DNA of 56,223 bases from Chitinispirillum alkaliphilum (GCA_001045525.1 LDWW01000024.1:1-56223), one strand, 5' to 3'; shown: positions 44,875 to 53,347, numbered from the stretch's first letter. The notes: a model not told the origin generated them from the sequence alone. A program made the numbers and translations.

Positions 44875-46626
44875 CTACCAACGATACTCAGGACGCGGAG
44901 TATAGCTGGTGTGAAGAAGCTCGTGAGATTTTTTACTCAACGGACTTCCCAGGAACTCAGCATAGAGTCTCTGAATCTGGGCGTTGTTGTGTGAGCATCT
45001 TTTCTCGGCCTTAATGTCATCGTTATAGAGTCCAGCAGCACGTGCTTTCCGTTTTTCGTCATCAGCACCATATGGCTGCCCACCTCCACCGACACAACCC
45101 CCTTTACACGCCATCACTTCAATGAAGTGATATGGAGGTTCTTCGCCTTTTTCTGTGGCAGCTTTAACTCTATCAAGAACTGAAGCGATATTTGCCATTC
45201 CATGCGCAACGGCGATTCTCACCTCTGTGCCTTCAACGTCAATTTTAGCTTCCTTTACACCATCCAAGCCGCGTGTCTCGGTAAAATTAACATCGGCAAG
45301 ATCTTTTTTGGTGATCAGGTGGTATGCGGTGCGCAGAGCAGCCTCCATAACACCACCGGTAGCTCCGAAAATGGTTCCCGCTCCGGAGTAATCTCCCAGA
45401 ATCGAATCAGCCTCTTCATTGGGCAGCTTATTGAAATCGATTCCAGCAGACTTTATCATTCTGCTAAGTTCCCGGGTAGTGAGGGATACATCGATATCTT
45501 TCTGACCACTTGAGAACATCTCTTCAGAACGTGCGATTTCAAATTTTTTAGCTGTACATGGCATAATGGAAACCATGAATATTTTCTCCGGATCGATACC
45601 CATTTTTTCAGCATAGTAGGTTTTTGAAAGCGATCCTACCATAGACTGAGGAGATTTGGCTGTTGAGAAATGAGGGATCATATCGGGATAGAATTTTTCC
45701 AGATAATCAACCCATGCAGGACAGCATGTAGTGATCAGCGGTATTGGAGCTGATTTTTTTGTAAATCTCTCGACAAATTCAGATCCCTCTTCCATGATGG
45801 TAAGATCAGCACCGAAATTTGTATCGAATATTGCTTTGAACCCAAGCTGACGCAGTGCAGCATATAGTTTACCGGTCTGAAGAGTTCCCGAAGGCCAACC
45901 AAAAGCTTCTCCGATAGCCACTCTTACAGCAGGAGCAATCTGCACAACAGGAACCATATCGGGTTTGCGCAGTGCGTTCCACACAATGTGCTCTTCAGAT
46001 TTTTCCACAATTGCACCCACCGGACAGTGCGCACTACACTGACCACACTTAATGCAGGGGCTGTCATTAAGACTGACATCTCCCGCAGGTGCGATACGTG
46101 TGTTTTCACCTCTGCTCAGGAATTCAAGAGCCCACACCCCCTGCATGTCCTGACACACTTTTGCGCATCGGCCACAAAGTACACATTTTTCAGGATGAAG
46201 TGACAGCGAAGTGGTGGAGTTATCTTCAGGAAGATCCCTTAGTCTCTGTTCAAATGTCATTTCCCTGATTCCGAATTCAGCAGCCAAACGCTGGAGTTCA
46301 CAGTTCTGGTTACGCAGACATGTGAGACATTCATTTGGATGTGTTGAGAGGATAAGTTCGATTACATTTCTTCTAACCTCTACGATTTCGGAATCATGAG
46401 TTACGACATTCATTCCCTCAGAAACAGTGGTTGCACAGGCCCTGAGCATTTTTGGTGAGTTGTCAACTTTAACGATACAGATCCCACATGCCGCCCAGGC
46501 TTCCAGATCGGGATGGAAACATAGAGTTGGAATGTTGATCGATACCTCTTTTGCAGCCTGCAGGATAGTAGTTCCTTCCTGCACGCTTACATTTTTTCCG
46601 TCTATTGTTAAATTTACTTTTTTCAT
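44875..46626 (-). CDS. hydA: NADH-dependent [FeFe] hydrogenase catalytic subunit HydA
   Basis: 583 residues. Order of domains: [2Fe-2S] ferredoxin (Cys36, 47, 50, 64), His-ligated [4Fe-4S] (HPNECLTCLRNQNCE, 96-109), two [4Fe-4S] (CVLCGRCAKVC, CIKCGQCSAHC), then the H-cluster domain: TTCCPAW (Cys301/302), MPCTAKKFE (Cys357), MACKGGCVGGGGQPY (Cys507 and Cys511). Motif L1 has Thr where Ser is usual (TSCCPxW). With HydB and HydC it forms the electron-bifurcating complex that evolves H2 from NADH and reduced ferredoxin. Last gene of the operon. Confidence 0.97.
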   Translation of the reverse strand: MKKVNLTIDGKNVSVQEGTTILQAAKEVSINIPTLCFHPDLEAWAACGICIVKVDNSPKMLRACATTVSEGMNVVTHDSEIVEVRRNVIELILSTHPNECLTCLRNQNCELQRLAAEFGIREMTFEQRLRDLPEDNSTTSLSLHPEKCVLCGRCAKVCQDMQGVWALEFLSRGENTRIAPAGDVSLNDSPCIKCGQCSAHCPVGAIVEKSEEHIVWNALRKPDMVPVVQIAPAVRVAIGEAFGWPSGTLQTGKLYAALRQLGFKAIFDTNFGADLTIMEEGSEFVERFTKKSAPIPLITTCCPAWVDYLEKFYPDMIPHFSTAKSPQSMVGSLSKTYYAEKMGIDPEKIFMVSIMPCTAKKFEIARSEEMFSSGQKDIDVSLTTRELSRMIKSAGIDFNKLPNEEADSILGDYSGAGTIFGATGGVMEAALRTAYHLITKKDLADVNFTETRGLDGVKEAKIDVEGTEVRIAVAHGMANIASVLDRVKAATEKGEEPPYHFIEVMACKGGCVGGGGQPYGADDEKRKARAAGLYNDDIKAEKRCSHNNAQIQRLYAEFLGSPLSKKSHELLHTSYTPRPEYRW

Positions 46627-46649
46627 CCGGGCTGCTCCTTGACTAAAAA

Positions 46650-48440
46650 TTATTCCCTAATAACCGCATCGAATTTACATGCCTGTTCACATGCACCGCA
46701 CTTAATACACAATTCATTATTGACGACATGTGGTTTTCGTTTTTCTCCGGTAATTGCATCCACAGGACATTTCTTAGCACACAGCCCGCATCCAATGCAC
46801 TTATCAGCAATAATTATGTAACTCAGGAGACTTGAACATTTCTTCGCCGGACATTTTCTGTCGTTAATATGAGCCATGTACTCATCTTCAAAATAGGTTA
46901 GAGAAGAGATGACCGGGTTTGGAGCAGTTTGCCCCAGACCACATAATGATGCCCTGCGCATCGCCTGACTCACCTGGCGCATCTTCTTTATATCTTCCTC
47001 TTCCCCATTTCCATTTGTGATTTTTTCAAGCAGACTGTGCAACTGACGCCCACCTACCCTACAGGGTGCGCATTTGCCGCATGATTCATCCACAGTGAAT
47101 TCCAGATAAAACTTTGGAACATCCACCATACAGTCATCCTCATCCATAACAATCATCCCACCCGATCCCATGATCGAACCAAGCTTGGAGAGGTTGTCAT
47201 AGTCAATTGGAGTATCCAGGTAATCAGCGGTTATAACACCTCCCGACGGGCCACCAGTCTGGACAGCTTTGAATTTTTTACCGTTTGGGATTCCTCCACC
47301 TATGTCGTAGACGATTTCGCGGAGTGTAGTACCCATAGGCACTTCGATCAAACCTGAATTTTTAATTTTCCCTGTAAGAGCAAATACCTTTGTACCCTTG
47401 GAGTTTTCTGTTCCGATTTTTGAAAACCAGCTTCCGCCTTTCGCAATGATCACGGGAATACATGCGAATGTCTCCACATTGTTAATTACGGTTGGTTTAT
47501 CCCAAAGACCTTTTACCGCAGGGAACGGAGGACGAGGTTTTGGCATACCGCGTTTTCCCTCGAGTGATGCAAGAAGGGCGGTTTCCTCACCACACACGAA
47601 TGCACCTGCACCCAGGCGGATCTCTATATCGAAGTCAAACCCACTATCCAGAATATTTTTACCCAGAAGCCCTTTTTCTTTGGCCTGAGCAATAGCTACT
47701 TCCAAACGGTGGATTGCAAGGGGGTATTCTGCTCTGATATAAATATAGCCCTGATTAGCATTGACAGTGCGACCTGCGATTGTCATTGCCTCGAGAATAG
47801 AGTGAGGATCACCTTCCAGTGTACTGCGATCCATATATGCTCCCGGATCCCCTTCATCGGCATTACAAACGACATACTTCTGATCGCCCTGAGCATCCTT
47901 TGTAAAGCCCCATTTCATCCAGGTCGCAAACCCGGCCCCACCTCTTCCGCGTAACCCTGAGACCTTCAGCTCATTGAGAATATCCTCGGGTTTCATCTCA
48001 AAGAGTGCTTTTTCCAAAGCCAAATACCCATCCCGTGCGATATACTCATCGATATCCTCAGGATTGATAAATCCGCAGTTTCTCAAAACAACACGAAATT
48101 GTTTCTGGTAAAAATCAATGTCATCAATTTTGGCGTGTTTATTATTTGCCTGACCATCATAGAGCAGCCTGGTAACTTTTCTTCCCTTCTCTATATGCTC
48201 AGCAACAATTTCCTTGGCATCTTCAGGTACGACTTTAACATAAAAACTCTCATCGGGAAGCACCTTTACGATAGGTCCCTTTTCACAGAATCCAAAGCAG
48301 CCGGTTTTGACCACCTGAGCGTCATTTGAAAGCCCACGAGACTCCAGCTCACCCAAAAGGTTTTTATAGATATCGTCAGCCTTACTGGATTCACATCCCG
48401 TTCCACCGCATACCAGTATAAAATTTTTGTAACTCATCAA
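46650..48440 (-). CDS. hydB: Electron-bifurcating hydrogenase subunit HydB (NuoF-like)
   Basis: 596 residues. An N-terminal thioredoxin-like [2Fe-2S] domain (CGGTGCESSKADD...TGCFGFC) precedes the NuoF-like part with the FMN/NADH site (GLRGRGGAGFATWMKWG, VVCNADEGDPGAYMDR), an SLBB segment, and the cluster CGKCAPCRVGG. Two more C-terminal clusters follow (CIGCGLCAKKCPVDA, CIKCGACEQACKFDA). HydB binds NAD(H) and is the bifurcation subunit. 13 bp after the 128-aa ferredoxin gene, 23 bp before hydA. Confidence 0.96.
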   Translation of the reverse strand: MMSYKNFILVCGGTGCESSKADDIYKNLLGELESRGLSNDAQVVKTGCFGFCEKGPIVKVLPDESFYVKVVPEDAKEIVAEHIEKGRKVTRLLYDGQANNKHAKIDDIDFYQKQFRVVLRNCGFINPEDIDEYIARDGYLALEKALFEMKPEDILNELKVSGLRGRGGAGFATWMKWGFTKDAQGDQKYVVCNADEGDPGAYMDRSTLEGDPHSILEAMTIAGRTVNANQGYIYIRAEYPLAIHRLEVAIAQAKEKGLLGKNILDSGFDFDIEIRLGAGAFVCGEETALLASLEGKRGMPKPRPPFPAVKGLWDKPTVINNVETFACIPVIIAKGGSWFSKIGTENSKGTKVFALTGKIKNSGLIEVPMGTTLREIVYDIGGGIPNGKKFKAVQTGGPSGGVITADYLDTPIDYDNLSKLGSIMGSGGMIVMDEDDCMVDVPKFYLEFTVDESCGKCAPCRVGGRQLHSLLEKITNGNGEEEDIKKMRQVSQAMRRASLCGLGQTAPNPVISSLTYFEDEYMAHINDRKCPAKKCSSLLSYIIIADKCIGCGLCAKKCPVDAITGEKRKPHVVNNELCIKCGACEQACKFDAVIRE

Positions 48441-48453
48441 TCCCCCTGATTAC

Positions 48454-48840
48454 TTAAACAATGTCAGCTGCGGGTTTATCGAAAATATGATCACTCAACA
48501 GCGATTTATTCACAATATGCTTCTCCACAATACTGCGGGCCACATCAGGTTTTACATTTCCGTAAACAACTGCAGGCATATCGGGAGCTATCACCTCAAC
48601 AGTCGGTTCTGCATAGCAAAGCCCCATACATCCGGTTTGGGTCACAGCAACATTACCAAGTTTCCTGCTGTCAATTTCATCTAAAAATGCATCGAATGAT
48701 TCTTTCGCCCCTGCAGCTATTCCGCAAGTCCCCATACCTATAATAACCTTTACGGTTTTTCCTTCGGAATCTCTTCTTCCAAGCTCATTTTTCTTATCTT
48801 CACGGAGCTTTTTGAGATCTGCCAGTGTCAATTTTGCCAT
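48454..48840 (-). CDS. Thioredoxin-like [2Fe-2S] protein of the hydrogenase operon
   Basis: 128 residues with Cys ligands GMGTCGIAAGAKES and TQTGCMGLCYAEPTVEV, the pattern of NuoE/HydB-type thioredoxin-like ferredoxins. The same fold is fused to HydB's N-terminus. A free-standing copy is common in clostridial and Thermotoga-like hyd operons (sometimes called HydD), where it may shuttle electrons or be an accessory subunit. Tightly placed between the HATPase gene and hydB. Confidence 0.88.
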   Translation of the reverse strand: MAKLTLADLKKLREDKKNELGRRDSEGKTVKVIIGMGTCGIAAGAKESFDAFLDEIDSRKLGNVAVTQTGCMGLCYAEPTVEVIAPDMPAVVYGNVKPDVARSIVEKHIVNKSLLSDHIFDKPAADIV

Positions 48841-48855
48841 TTACATTCCCCCTAC

Positions 48856-49395
48856 TTAAAGTAAGCCTTCTTCTAAAGACTGAAGATATTTTCTAACTGC
48901 AACCAGAACCTGACCATCTTCAAAATCATCAGCACTTCCCATAACCTCTGATCTCAAAACAGTATAAGAACCGCCGGCACTTTCTCTGTGTAACCTAAGT
49001 TCAAACTCACCTTTCATACTAAACAGGCACAGAACCGCAGAGGAGAGGTTTCCAACAGGAGGCAGGTCAGGATGATTACGCGGGCATGAAAACAATAGTG
49101 ATGTTCCGGTACCTTTTTCTGAAGAAATATCAAAACTACCATCACACTGTGAAGCAAGCTGTGCAAGAAAAGAGATTCCTAAGCCGACTTTGCGATGTTC
49201 GTGCTTTGCTTTTTCGGTATAGAAAGGATTTTTTGCTTTCCTGAGCTGCTCTTCATCCATTCCGGTACCGTTATCCGCAACATAAAGCTTGAATTCATCA
49301 GCCTTTTCAAGGAAATCAACGATTATAAGGCTTGATTTGGCTTCAATGGAATTTTGCACCAGATCGAGTAGGTAATCTGCTAATGTGTGATGCAT
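48856..49395 (-). CDS. HATPase_c protein in the hydrogenase operon
   Basis: 179 residues. Residues 1-110 are a GHKL ATPase domain: N box LLDLVQNSIEAKS, G1 DNGTGMD, and G2 GLGISF. There is no phospho-acceptor His domain, so it is not a complete sensor kinase. The C-terminal 60 residues are unassigned. Two bases separate it from hydC. It may be an anti-sigma-type or partner-modulating kinase for the operon. A second GHKL protein (50491-51417) sits across the divergent promoter. Confidence 0.85.
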   Translation of the reverse strand: MHHTLADYLLDLVQNSIEAKSSLIIVDFLEKADEFKLYVADNGTGMDEEQLRKAKNPFYTEKAKHEHRKVGLGISFLAQLASQCDGSFDISSEKGTGTSLLFSCPRNHPDLPPVGNLSSAVLCLFSMKGEFELRLHRESAGGSYTVLRSEVMGSADDFEDGQVLVAVRKYLQSLEEGLL

Positions 49396-49397
49396 CG

Positions 49398-49889
49398 TTA
49401 TTTGTTCATCTTGTAATATTTTTCGAGAATTCCCGGAATCTTAGCCCGGGTCAGACTTCCGTAAACTTCACCATCAATGGTCATGACCGGAGCAAGTCCG
49501 CAACAGCCAATGCACCTGACAGCTTCAACTGAAAAGAGACCATCTTCAGTTGTAGAGTTGACCCCTACACCGAGATTAACCTCAAGTTCTTTAATCAAAT
49601 CTTCGCCACCCTTAAGGTAACATGCGGTACCCATGCAAACTGAGATAATATGCTTACCTGGCTTATTCAGTTTGAAGTAGTGGTAAAATGTCATAACGCC
49701 ATAGATATTTGCCAAAGGCACATCCAGCTCCTTTGACACTGCAAAGACGACATCGCGGGGGATATATCTGTATATCTCCTGGACTTTGTGAAGAATCATG
49801 ATAAGATTACCCGGTTTGTCTTTCCACTCTTTGATGAATGAGCGAAGTTCGGGCGTCAACTCTGTCAGAACCGGCATGCTTTGAGGCAT
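49398..49889 (-). CDS. hydC: Electron-bifurcating hydrogenase subunit HydC (NuoE-like)
   Basis: 163 residues with the NuoE fold: LIMILHKVQEIYRYIPRDV, GVMTFYHYF, and the [2Fe-2S] ligands CMGTACYLKGGE and RCIGCCGLAPVM. It carries electrons within the HydABC complex. First gene of the structural operon; AGGAGG eleven bases before ATG 49889. Its promoter region holds two Rex-like operators. Confidence 0.95.
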   Translation of the reverse strand: MPQSMPVLTELTPELRSFIKEWKDKPGNLIMILHKVQEIYRYIPRDVVFAVSKELDVPLANIYGVMTFYHYFKLNKPGKHIISVCMGTACYLKGGEDLIKELEVNLGVGVNSTTEDGLFSVEAVRCIGCCGLAPVMTIDGEVYGSLTRAKIPGILEKYYKMNK

Positions 49890-49959
49890 ACGACAACCTC
49901 CTGAACCTTGAAATTTGGAAGACGTTGAGTATTATTGAAGAAGTTTGGCAGGGGTGTTA

Positions 49960-49977
49960 TTGTGAAAACCGTAACAT
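49960..49977. promoter_or_regulatory. Rex-like operator, proximal to hydC
   Basis: TTGTGAA-AACC-GTAACAT fits the Rex operator layout (TTGTGAA-N4-TTCACAA, clostridial TTGTTAA-N4-TTAACAA) with a perfect left half and five of seven matches to the clostridial right half. It lies about 70 bp upstream of the hydC ATG. Confidence 0.55.
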
Positions 49978-50084
49978 TATACCCGCCTGTCTCCTTACTT
50001 TATTCGTCAAATATAACACATTAATATATGAAATAAAAGTATTTTCGATTATTGCAATAAAAAATTGCATAAAGTTATTTATGA

Positions 50085-50106
50085 TTATGTTACCTTTGTA
50101 ACATAA
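50085..50106. promoter_or_regulatory. Perfect palindromic Rex-like operator in the divergent hyd/rex promoter
   Basis: TTATGTTAC-CTTT-GTAACATAA has two perfect 9-base arms with the 4-base spacer expected of Rex, and the core TGTTAC/GTAACA is close to clostridial Rex sites. It ends 22 bp before the first DRTGG gene. An FNR/CRP-type factor is a second possibility because the symmetry is similar, but rex itself is the last gene of this operon. The remainder of 49890-50128 is AT-rich. Confidence 0.65.
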
Positions 50107-50128
50107 ACGGAAAAAAGGAGCCTCCTCT

Positions 50129-50494
50129 ATGCTTTTGGCTAATATATCGGAAACACTGCAGGCTAAAATCATCCACAAATCAACCCAGTTTGACTCAAGT
50201 GAGATCCAAAGCGTGATAGTAAGTGACCTTATGAGTGATGTATTGATGACGGATCAGCCTTCTCCGGTTCTGCTATCTTCACTATCAACAGATCAGACAA
50301 TCAGAACCGCAAGCATGATTGATGCTTTGGGAGTGATTATCACTCAAAACAAACCACTTCCTCAGGGCATAGACTCCCTTGCAGAAGAACTCGACATAAC
50401 TCTTCTTCATACCCACATGGACAAATTTGATGCTTGCATTCTTTTAGGAACACTCATGGGTAAATGTAACATAAAGGGAAGTGTAAATCAATGA
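50129..50494 (+). CDS. DRTGG domain protein 1
   Basis: 121 residues: SEIQSVIVSDLMSDVLMTDQPSPVLLSSLSTDQTIRTASMIDALGVIITQNKPLPQGIDSLAEELDITLLHTHMDKFDACILLG. This is the small DRTGG fold, otherwise found in phosphotransacetylase and HprK-like proteins; a ligand is not established. GGAG eight bases upstream. First gene of the operon that ends with rex; it overlaps the next gene by four bases. Confidence 0.82.
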   Translation: MLLANISETLQAKIIHKSTQFDSSEIQSVIVSDLMSDVLMTDQPSPVLLSSLSTDQTIRTASMIDALGVIITQNKPLPQGIDSLAEELDITLLHTHMDKFDACILLGTLMGKCNIKGSVNQ

Positions 50495-51417
50495 CAGTAT
50501 CACCCCTTGGTTCCACCACCTCATCTCTTCTTACCCTTGAGATAATATTTAAACTCAAGATCAGAGATGTCATGTCTTCCGATGTGGTATCTGCAGTACG
50601 AACCGATACTCTTCGCCACGTGCAGCACCTGATGAAAACCCACAGGATCTCAGGCGTCCCCATTGCTGAAAATGGCCGGATTTTTGGCCTAATCAGCGTT
50701 GACAACATTCTCAGAGCCCTTGATTTCGGCTATATCGATGACACAGTCGAAGCCTACATGACCAGAAACTTAATGGTTTTGGAAGAAGAAATGCCTTTAT
50801 CCATTGCCATCTCATGGTTTGAAAAATATCAGTTCGGACGATTTCCGGTGATCGACAACAATGAAACACTTACAGGAATTTTAACCAGCCGCGATATTAT
50901 TTCGAAGCTGCTTTCCGAACTGAACCGTAAGATCGACCAAATTGAAAGCAGCCGCATCAGTCAGAACAGAACAGATTTGCAAAGCTACTACAGGGAATTT
51001 AATGTAAAGAAATATGATTTCAAGAGCGGTGGAGCAGCTTCAAATGCTTTCCGAAAAGTTTTAAAGGAAAACGGCTATCCGGTTGCAATCATCCGCCGCG
51101 TTGCAATAACCTGCTATGAACTGGAAATAAACATGGTAGCTCATTCCGATGGCGGTAAGTTGTGTTGCTTGATTGAAAATGGGCGGATAGAAATCATCGC
51201 CAGAGATTGTGGCCCCGGGATAAAGGATATAGACAAGGCAATGACAGAAGGTTTCAGCACTGCAAGTGAATGGATACGGAGCCTTGGTTTTGGAGCAGGG
51301 ATGGGATTACCAAACGCAAAGAAATCGTGTGACGAATTTGACATCCGCTCCCAACCGGGCCTTGGGACAGTTGTAAAGGGTACCGTTTACTTTAAGCCAG
51401 AAAAAGACAAGTCGTAA
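50491..51417 (+). CDS. CBS-pair protein with C-terminal HATPase domain
   Basis: 308 residues. Two CBS domains (about 22-85 and 88-150: KIRDVMSSDVVSAVRTDTL...HRISGVPIAENGRIFGLISVDNIL; VEAYMTRNLMVLEEEMPL...FGRFPVIDNNETLTGILTSRDII) usually bind adenine nucleotides. The C-terminal GHKL ATPase (about 175-305) has ELEINMVAHSDGG, DCGPGI and GFGAGMGLPNA, most like anti-sigma-factor kinases (RsbW/SpoIIAB type). It could sense energy charge and signal through a partner switch. No sigma factor or anti-anti-sigma partner is in this operon. Confidence 0.88.
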   Translation: MTVSPLGSTTSSLLTLEIIFKLKIRDVMSSDVVSAVRTDTLRHVQHLMKTHRISGVPIAENGRIFGLISVDNILRALDFGYIDDTVEAYMTRNLMVLEEEMPLSIAISWFEKYQFGRFPVIDNNETLTGILTSRDIISKLLSELNRKIDQIESSRISQNRTDLQSYYREFNVKKYDFKSGGAASNAFRKVLKENGYPVAIIRRVAITCYELEINMVAHSDGGKLCCLIENGRIEIIARDCGPGIKDIDKAMTEGFSTASEWIRSLGFGAGMGLPNAKKSCDEFDIRSQPGLGTVVKGTVYFKPEKDKS

Positions 51418-51459
51418 AAAAATAAAATAGACCTTAACTTTCTAACACGGAGAAAGCAC

Positions 51460-51798
51460 ATGACTCCCGAACAACTTCAATCACAGCTTGACCTCGAGTC
51501 AATCCAGCCAGCTCACAGGGCTCAAACCGTATCCACCGGGTATACTTCAGACCTCCTCAGCGATGTAATGGCAAATGCTCAGGAAGATTCTGTACTGATT
51601 ACTATTCAGGCACATGTAAACACCATAGCAGTAGCATCTCTTGCAGGAATACCGGCAATAATAGTCTGCAACAGCCGCCCAGTTCCTGAGGATATGATAG
51701 AAGCTGCCCAAAAGGAAAATATTGCCATTTATCGCAGCCAGGAGAATCAGTACACAGTTTCACACCGTGTTTACCAGGCTTTGAACCGGAGCAGCTAA
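51460..51798 (+). CDS. DRTGG domain protein 2
   Basis: 112 residues, a diverged paralogue of the first DRTGG protein: GYTSDLLSDVMANAQEDSVLITIQAHVNTIAVASLAGIPAIIVCNSRPVPEDMIEAAQKENIAIYR. GGAG precedes ATG 51460. Its stop overlaps the next start (TAATG), so the PHP protein is translationally coupled. Ligand unknown. Confidence 0.8.
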   Translation: MTPEQLQSQLDLESIQPAHRAQTVSTGYTSDLLSDVMANAQEDSVLITIQAHVNTIAVASLAGIPAIIVCNSRPVPEDMIEAAQKENIAIYRSQENQYTVSHRVYQALNRSS

Positions 51799-52523
51799 TG
51801 TCATTTTGGGCGGACCTCCATATCCACTCCTGCCTTTCACCATGTGGATCGCTGGATATGTCTCCATCCGCAATAGTTAAAAAAGCAGTTGAGAGGGGTA
51901 TAAACTGTCTTGCTCTTTCAGATCATAACAGCGCTCTCAATTGTAATGTGATGGAAAAATTATGTGCAGAGTCAGGCATATTCTTCCTTCCGGGCCTGGA
52001 AGTAACAACAGTTGAAGAAGCGCATGTAATCTGTCTTTTTGACACAAGTGAAAAAGCCCTTGAACTTGGGGATTACATATACAAAAAACTACCCGAGATC
52101 CAGAACATTCCGGAAAAATTCGGCGATCAGGTATACGTAAATGAACATGAAGAAATCGAGGGGGTTGTAGAGAAGTATCTAGGATTGGCTGCAGGTGTAT
52201 CAGTTGAGGAACTTCGTGAAGTCGTTTTTGGCCTAGGCGGACTTTTCATTCCTGCACATGTAGACAAACCAGTTTTCAGTGTTATCTCCCAACTTGGGTT
52301 TCTTGGAGGGAGTTACAGCGCAGTGGAGATCTCCAATCCATACGGATATGAGGGCCGAAAAATTGCATCTGTTTATGATTATGCATTTATAAGCTCTTCG
52401 GATTCACACTACACCCATCAAATCGGTAAAAATCACATTTTTTTTGATATGCAGGAAGCATCATTTCAGTCATTTATTGAGGTATTGAACAATAAGAGAT
52501 ACAGTATCAATACACTTCAATAA
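51798..52523 (+). CDS. PHP domain metal-dependent phosphoesterase-like protein
   Basis: 241 residues with the PHP signatures WADLHIHSCLSP (motif I), ALSDHNSALNC (motif II), PGLEVTTVEEAHVICLF (motif III), PAHVDK and SSDSHYTHQIG. These bind two or three metals and hydrolyse phosphoesters. Substrate unknown; a signalling nucleotide is possible given the CBS, GHKL and Rex neighbours. Coupled to the DRTGG protein upstream; 49 bp before rex. Confidence 0.87.
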   Translation: MSFWADLHIHSCLSPCGSLDMSPSAIVKKAVERGINCLALSDHNSALNCNVMEKLCAESGIFFLPGLEVTTVEEAHVICLFDTSEKALELGDYIYKKLPEIQNIPEKFGDQVYVNEHEEIEGVVEKYLGLAAGVSVEELREVVFGLGGLFIPAHVDKPVFSVISQLGFLGGSYSAVEISNPYGYEGRKIASVYDYAFISSSDSHYTHQIGKNHIFFDMQEASFQSFIEVLNNKRYSINTLQ

Positions 52524-52572
52524 ATTACAAATTGGAAACATCTGTGCAATTACAGGAAAAGAGAGAATAACG

Positions 52573-53229
52573 ATGGTAACAAACAAGAACTGTATTCTCA
52601 GGTTGTCAAGATACAAAAACGCTCTCCACCGTTTTAAATCGATCGGGTTTGTAAAAATATTTTCTGATTATCTGGCAGACGCGGTCGGAGTTACCAGCGC
52701 TCAGGTCAGAAAGGATTTTTCTCTATTTGGAATTTCGGGAAACAAAAGGGGTGGCTACCATATCGACTCCCTTCTGGAACAGCTTCATGAGATACTTGGA
52801 AAAAATGAATTGCAAAAAGTCGTAATCGCAGGAGCTGGAAGCCTTGGCAGTGCTTTGATCAAGTATAAAAATTTCGAAAAAGAGGGTATCAAACTAACTG
52901 CAGCCTTTGATATCGATCCCGCCAAACACAATACCAAATTATCGATACCGGTTTATCCGCTTGAAAAACTACACAGTTTTGTTCAGAAAAATCAAATAAA
53001 AATCGGTATTATCAGCGTACCGGAAGTTGCAGCCCAACCGACTCTTGATCTTATGATAAAAGCAGGCATAAGAGGTATACTTAATTTTGCTCCGATTCAG
53101 CTTAAAGCGCCCGAAGATTGTGTGGTGAATAATGTTAATCTTGAGCTTGAGCTGGAAAACCTCATCTACTTTGTAAACACTCTCCAAAAAGCCAAGGGCA
53201 CACTGCCTTTTTCAAAAAGAACAGCATAA
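52573..53229 (+). CDS. rex: Redox-sensing transcriptional repressor Rex
   Basis: 218 residues. A winged helix at the N-terminus (LRLSRYKNALHRF...VTSAQVRKDFSLFGISGNKRGGYHID) and a Rossmann NAD-binding domain (VVIAGAGSLGSALIKY...LTAAFDIDPAK...KIGIISVPEVAAQPTLDLMIKAGIRGILNFAPI). Rex dimers bind operators when NAD+ is high and release them on NADH. With the Rex-like sites upstream of this operon and of hydC it should autoregulate and control hydrogenase output according to NADH/NAD+. Confidence 0.95.
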   Translation: MVTNKNCILRLSRYKNALHRFKSIGFVKIFSDYLADAVGVTSAQVRKDFSLFGISGNKRGGYHIDSLLEQLHEILGKNELQKVVIAGAGSLGSALIKYKNFEKEGIKLTAAFDIDPAKHNTKLSIPVYPLEKLHSFVQKNQIKIGIISVPEVAAQPTLDLMIKAGIRGILNFAPIQLKAPEDCVVNNVNLELELENLIYFVNTLQKAKGTLPFSKRTA

Positions 53230-53232
53230 AGC

Positions 53233-53302
53233 TGAGTTGTTCAAGTTTTTTTTGCTTTAAACAACTCTGTCCAGGGAAATGCAAATTTTCCCTGGACAGA
53301 GT
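53233..53302. terminator. Overlapping hairpins downstream of rex
   Basis: CTCTGTCCAGGGAAA (53265-53279) and TTTCCCTGGACAGAG (53287-53301) form a perfect 15-bp stem. GAGTTGTT (53234-53241) and AACAACTC (53260-53267) form a second stem that shares CTC with the first, so only one can form at a time. A T-run (53246-53253) lies in the loop of the second. The site is between convergent rex and the DUF2934 gene and may terminate both. Confidence 0.6.
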
Positions 53303-53347
53303 GACTATTTATGCGAAAAGGAGAAGCGAAAACAGGCTGTTTTTGAT

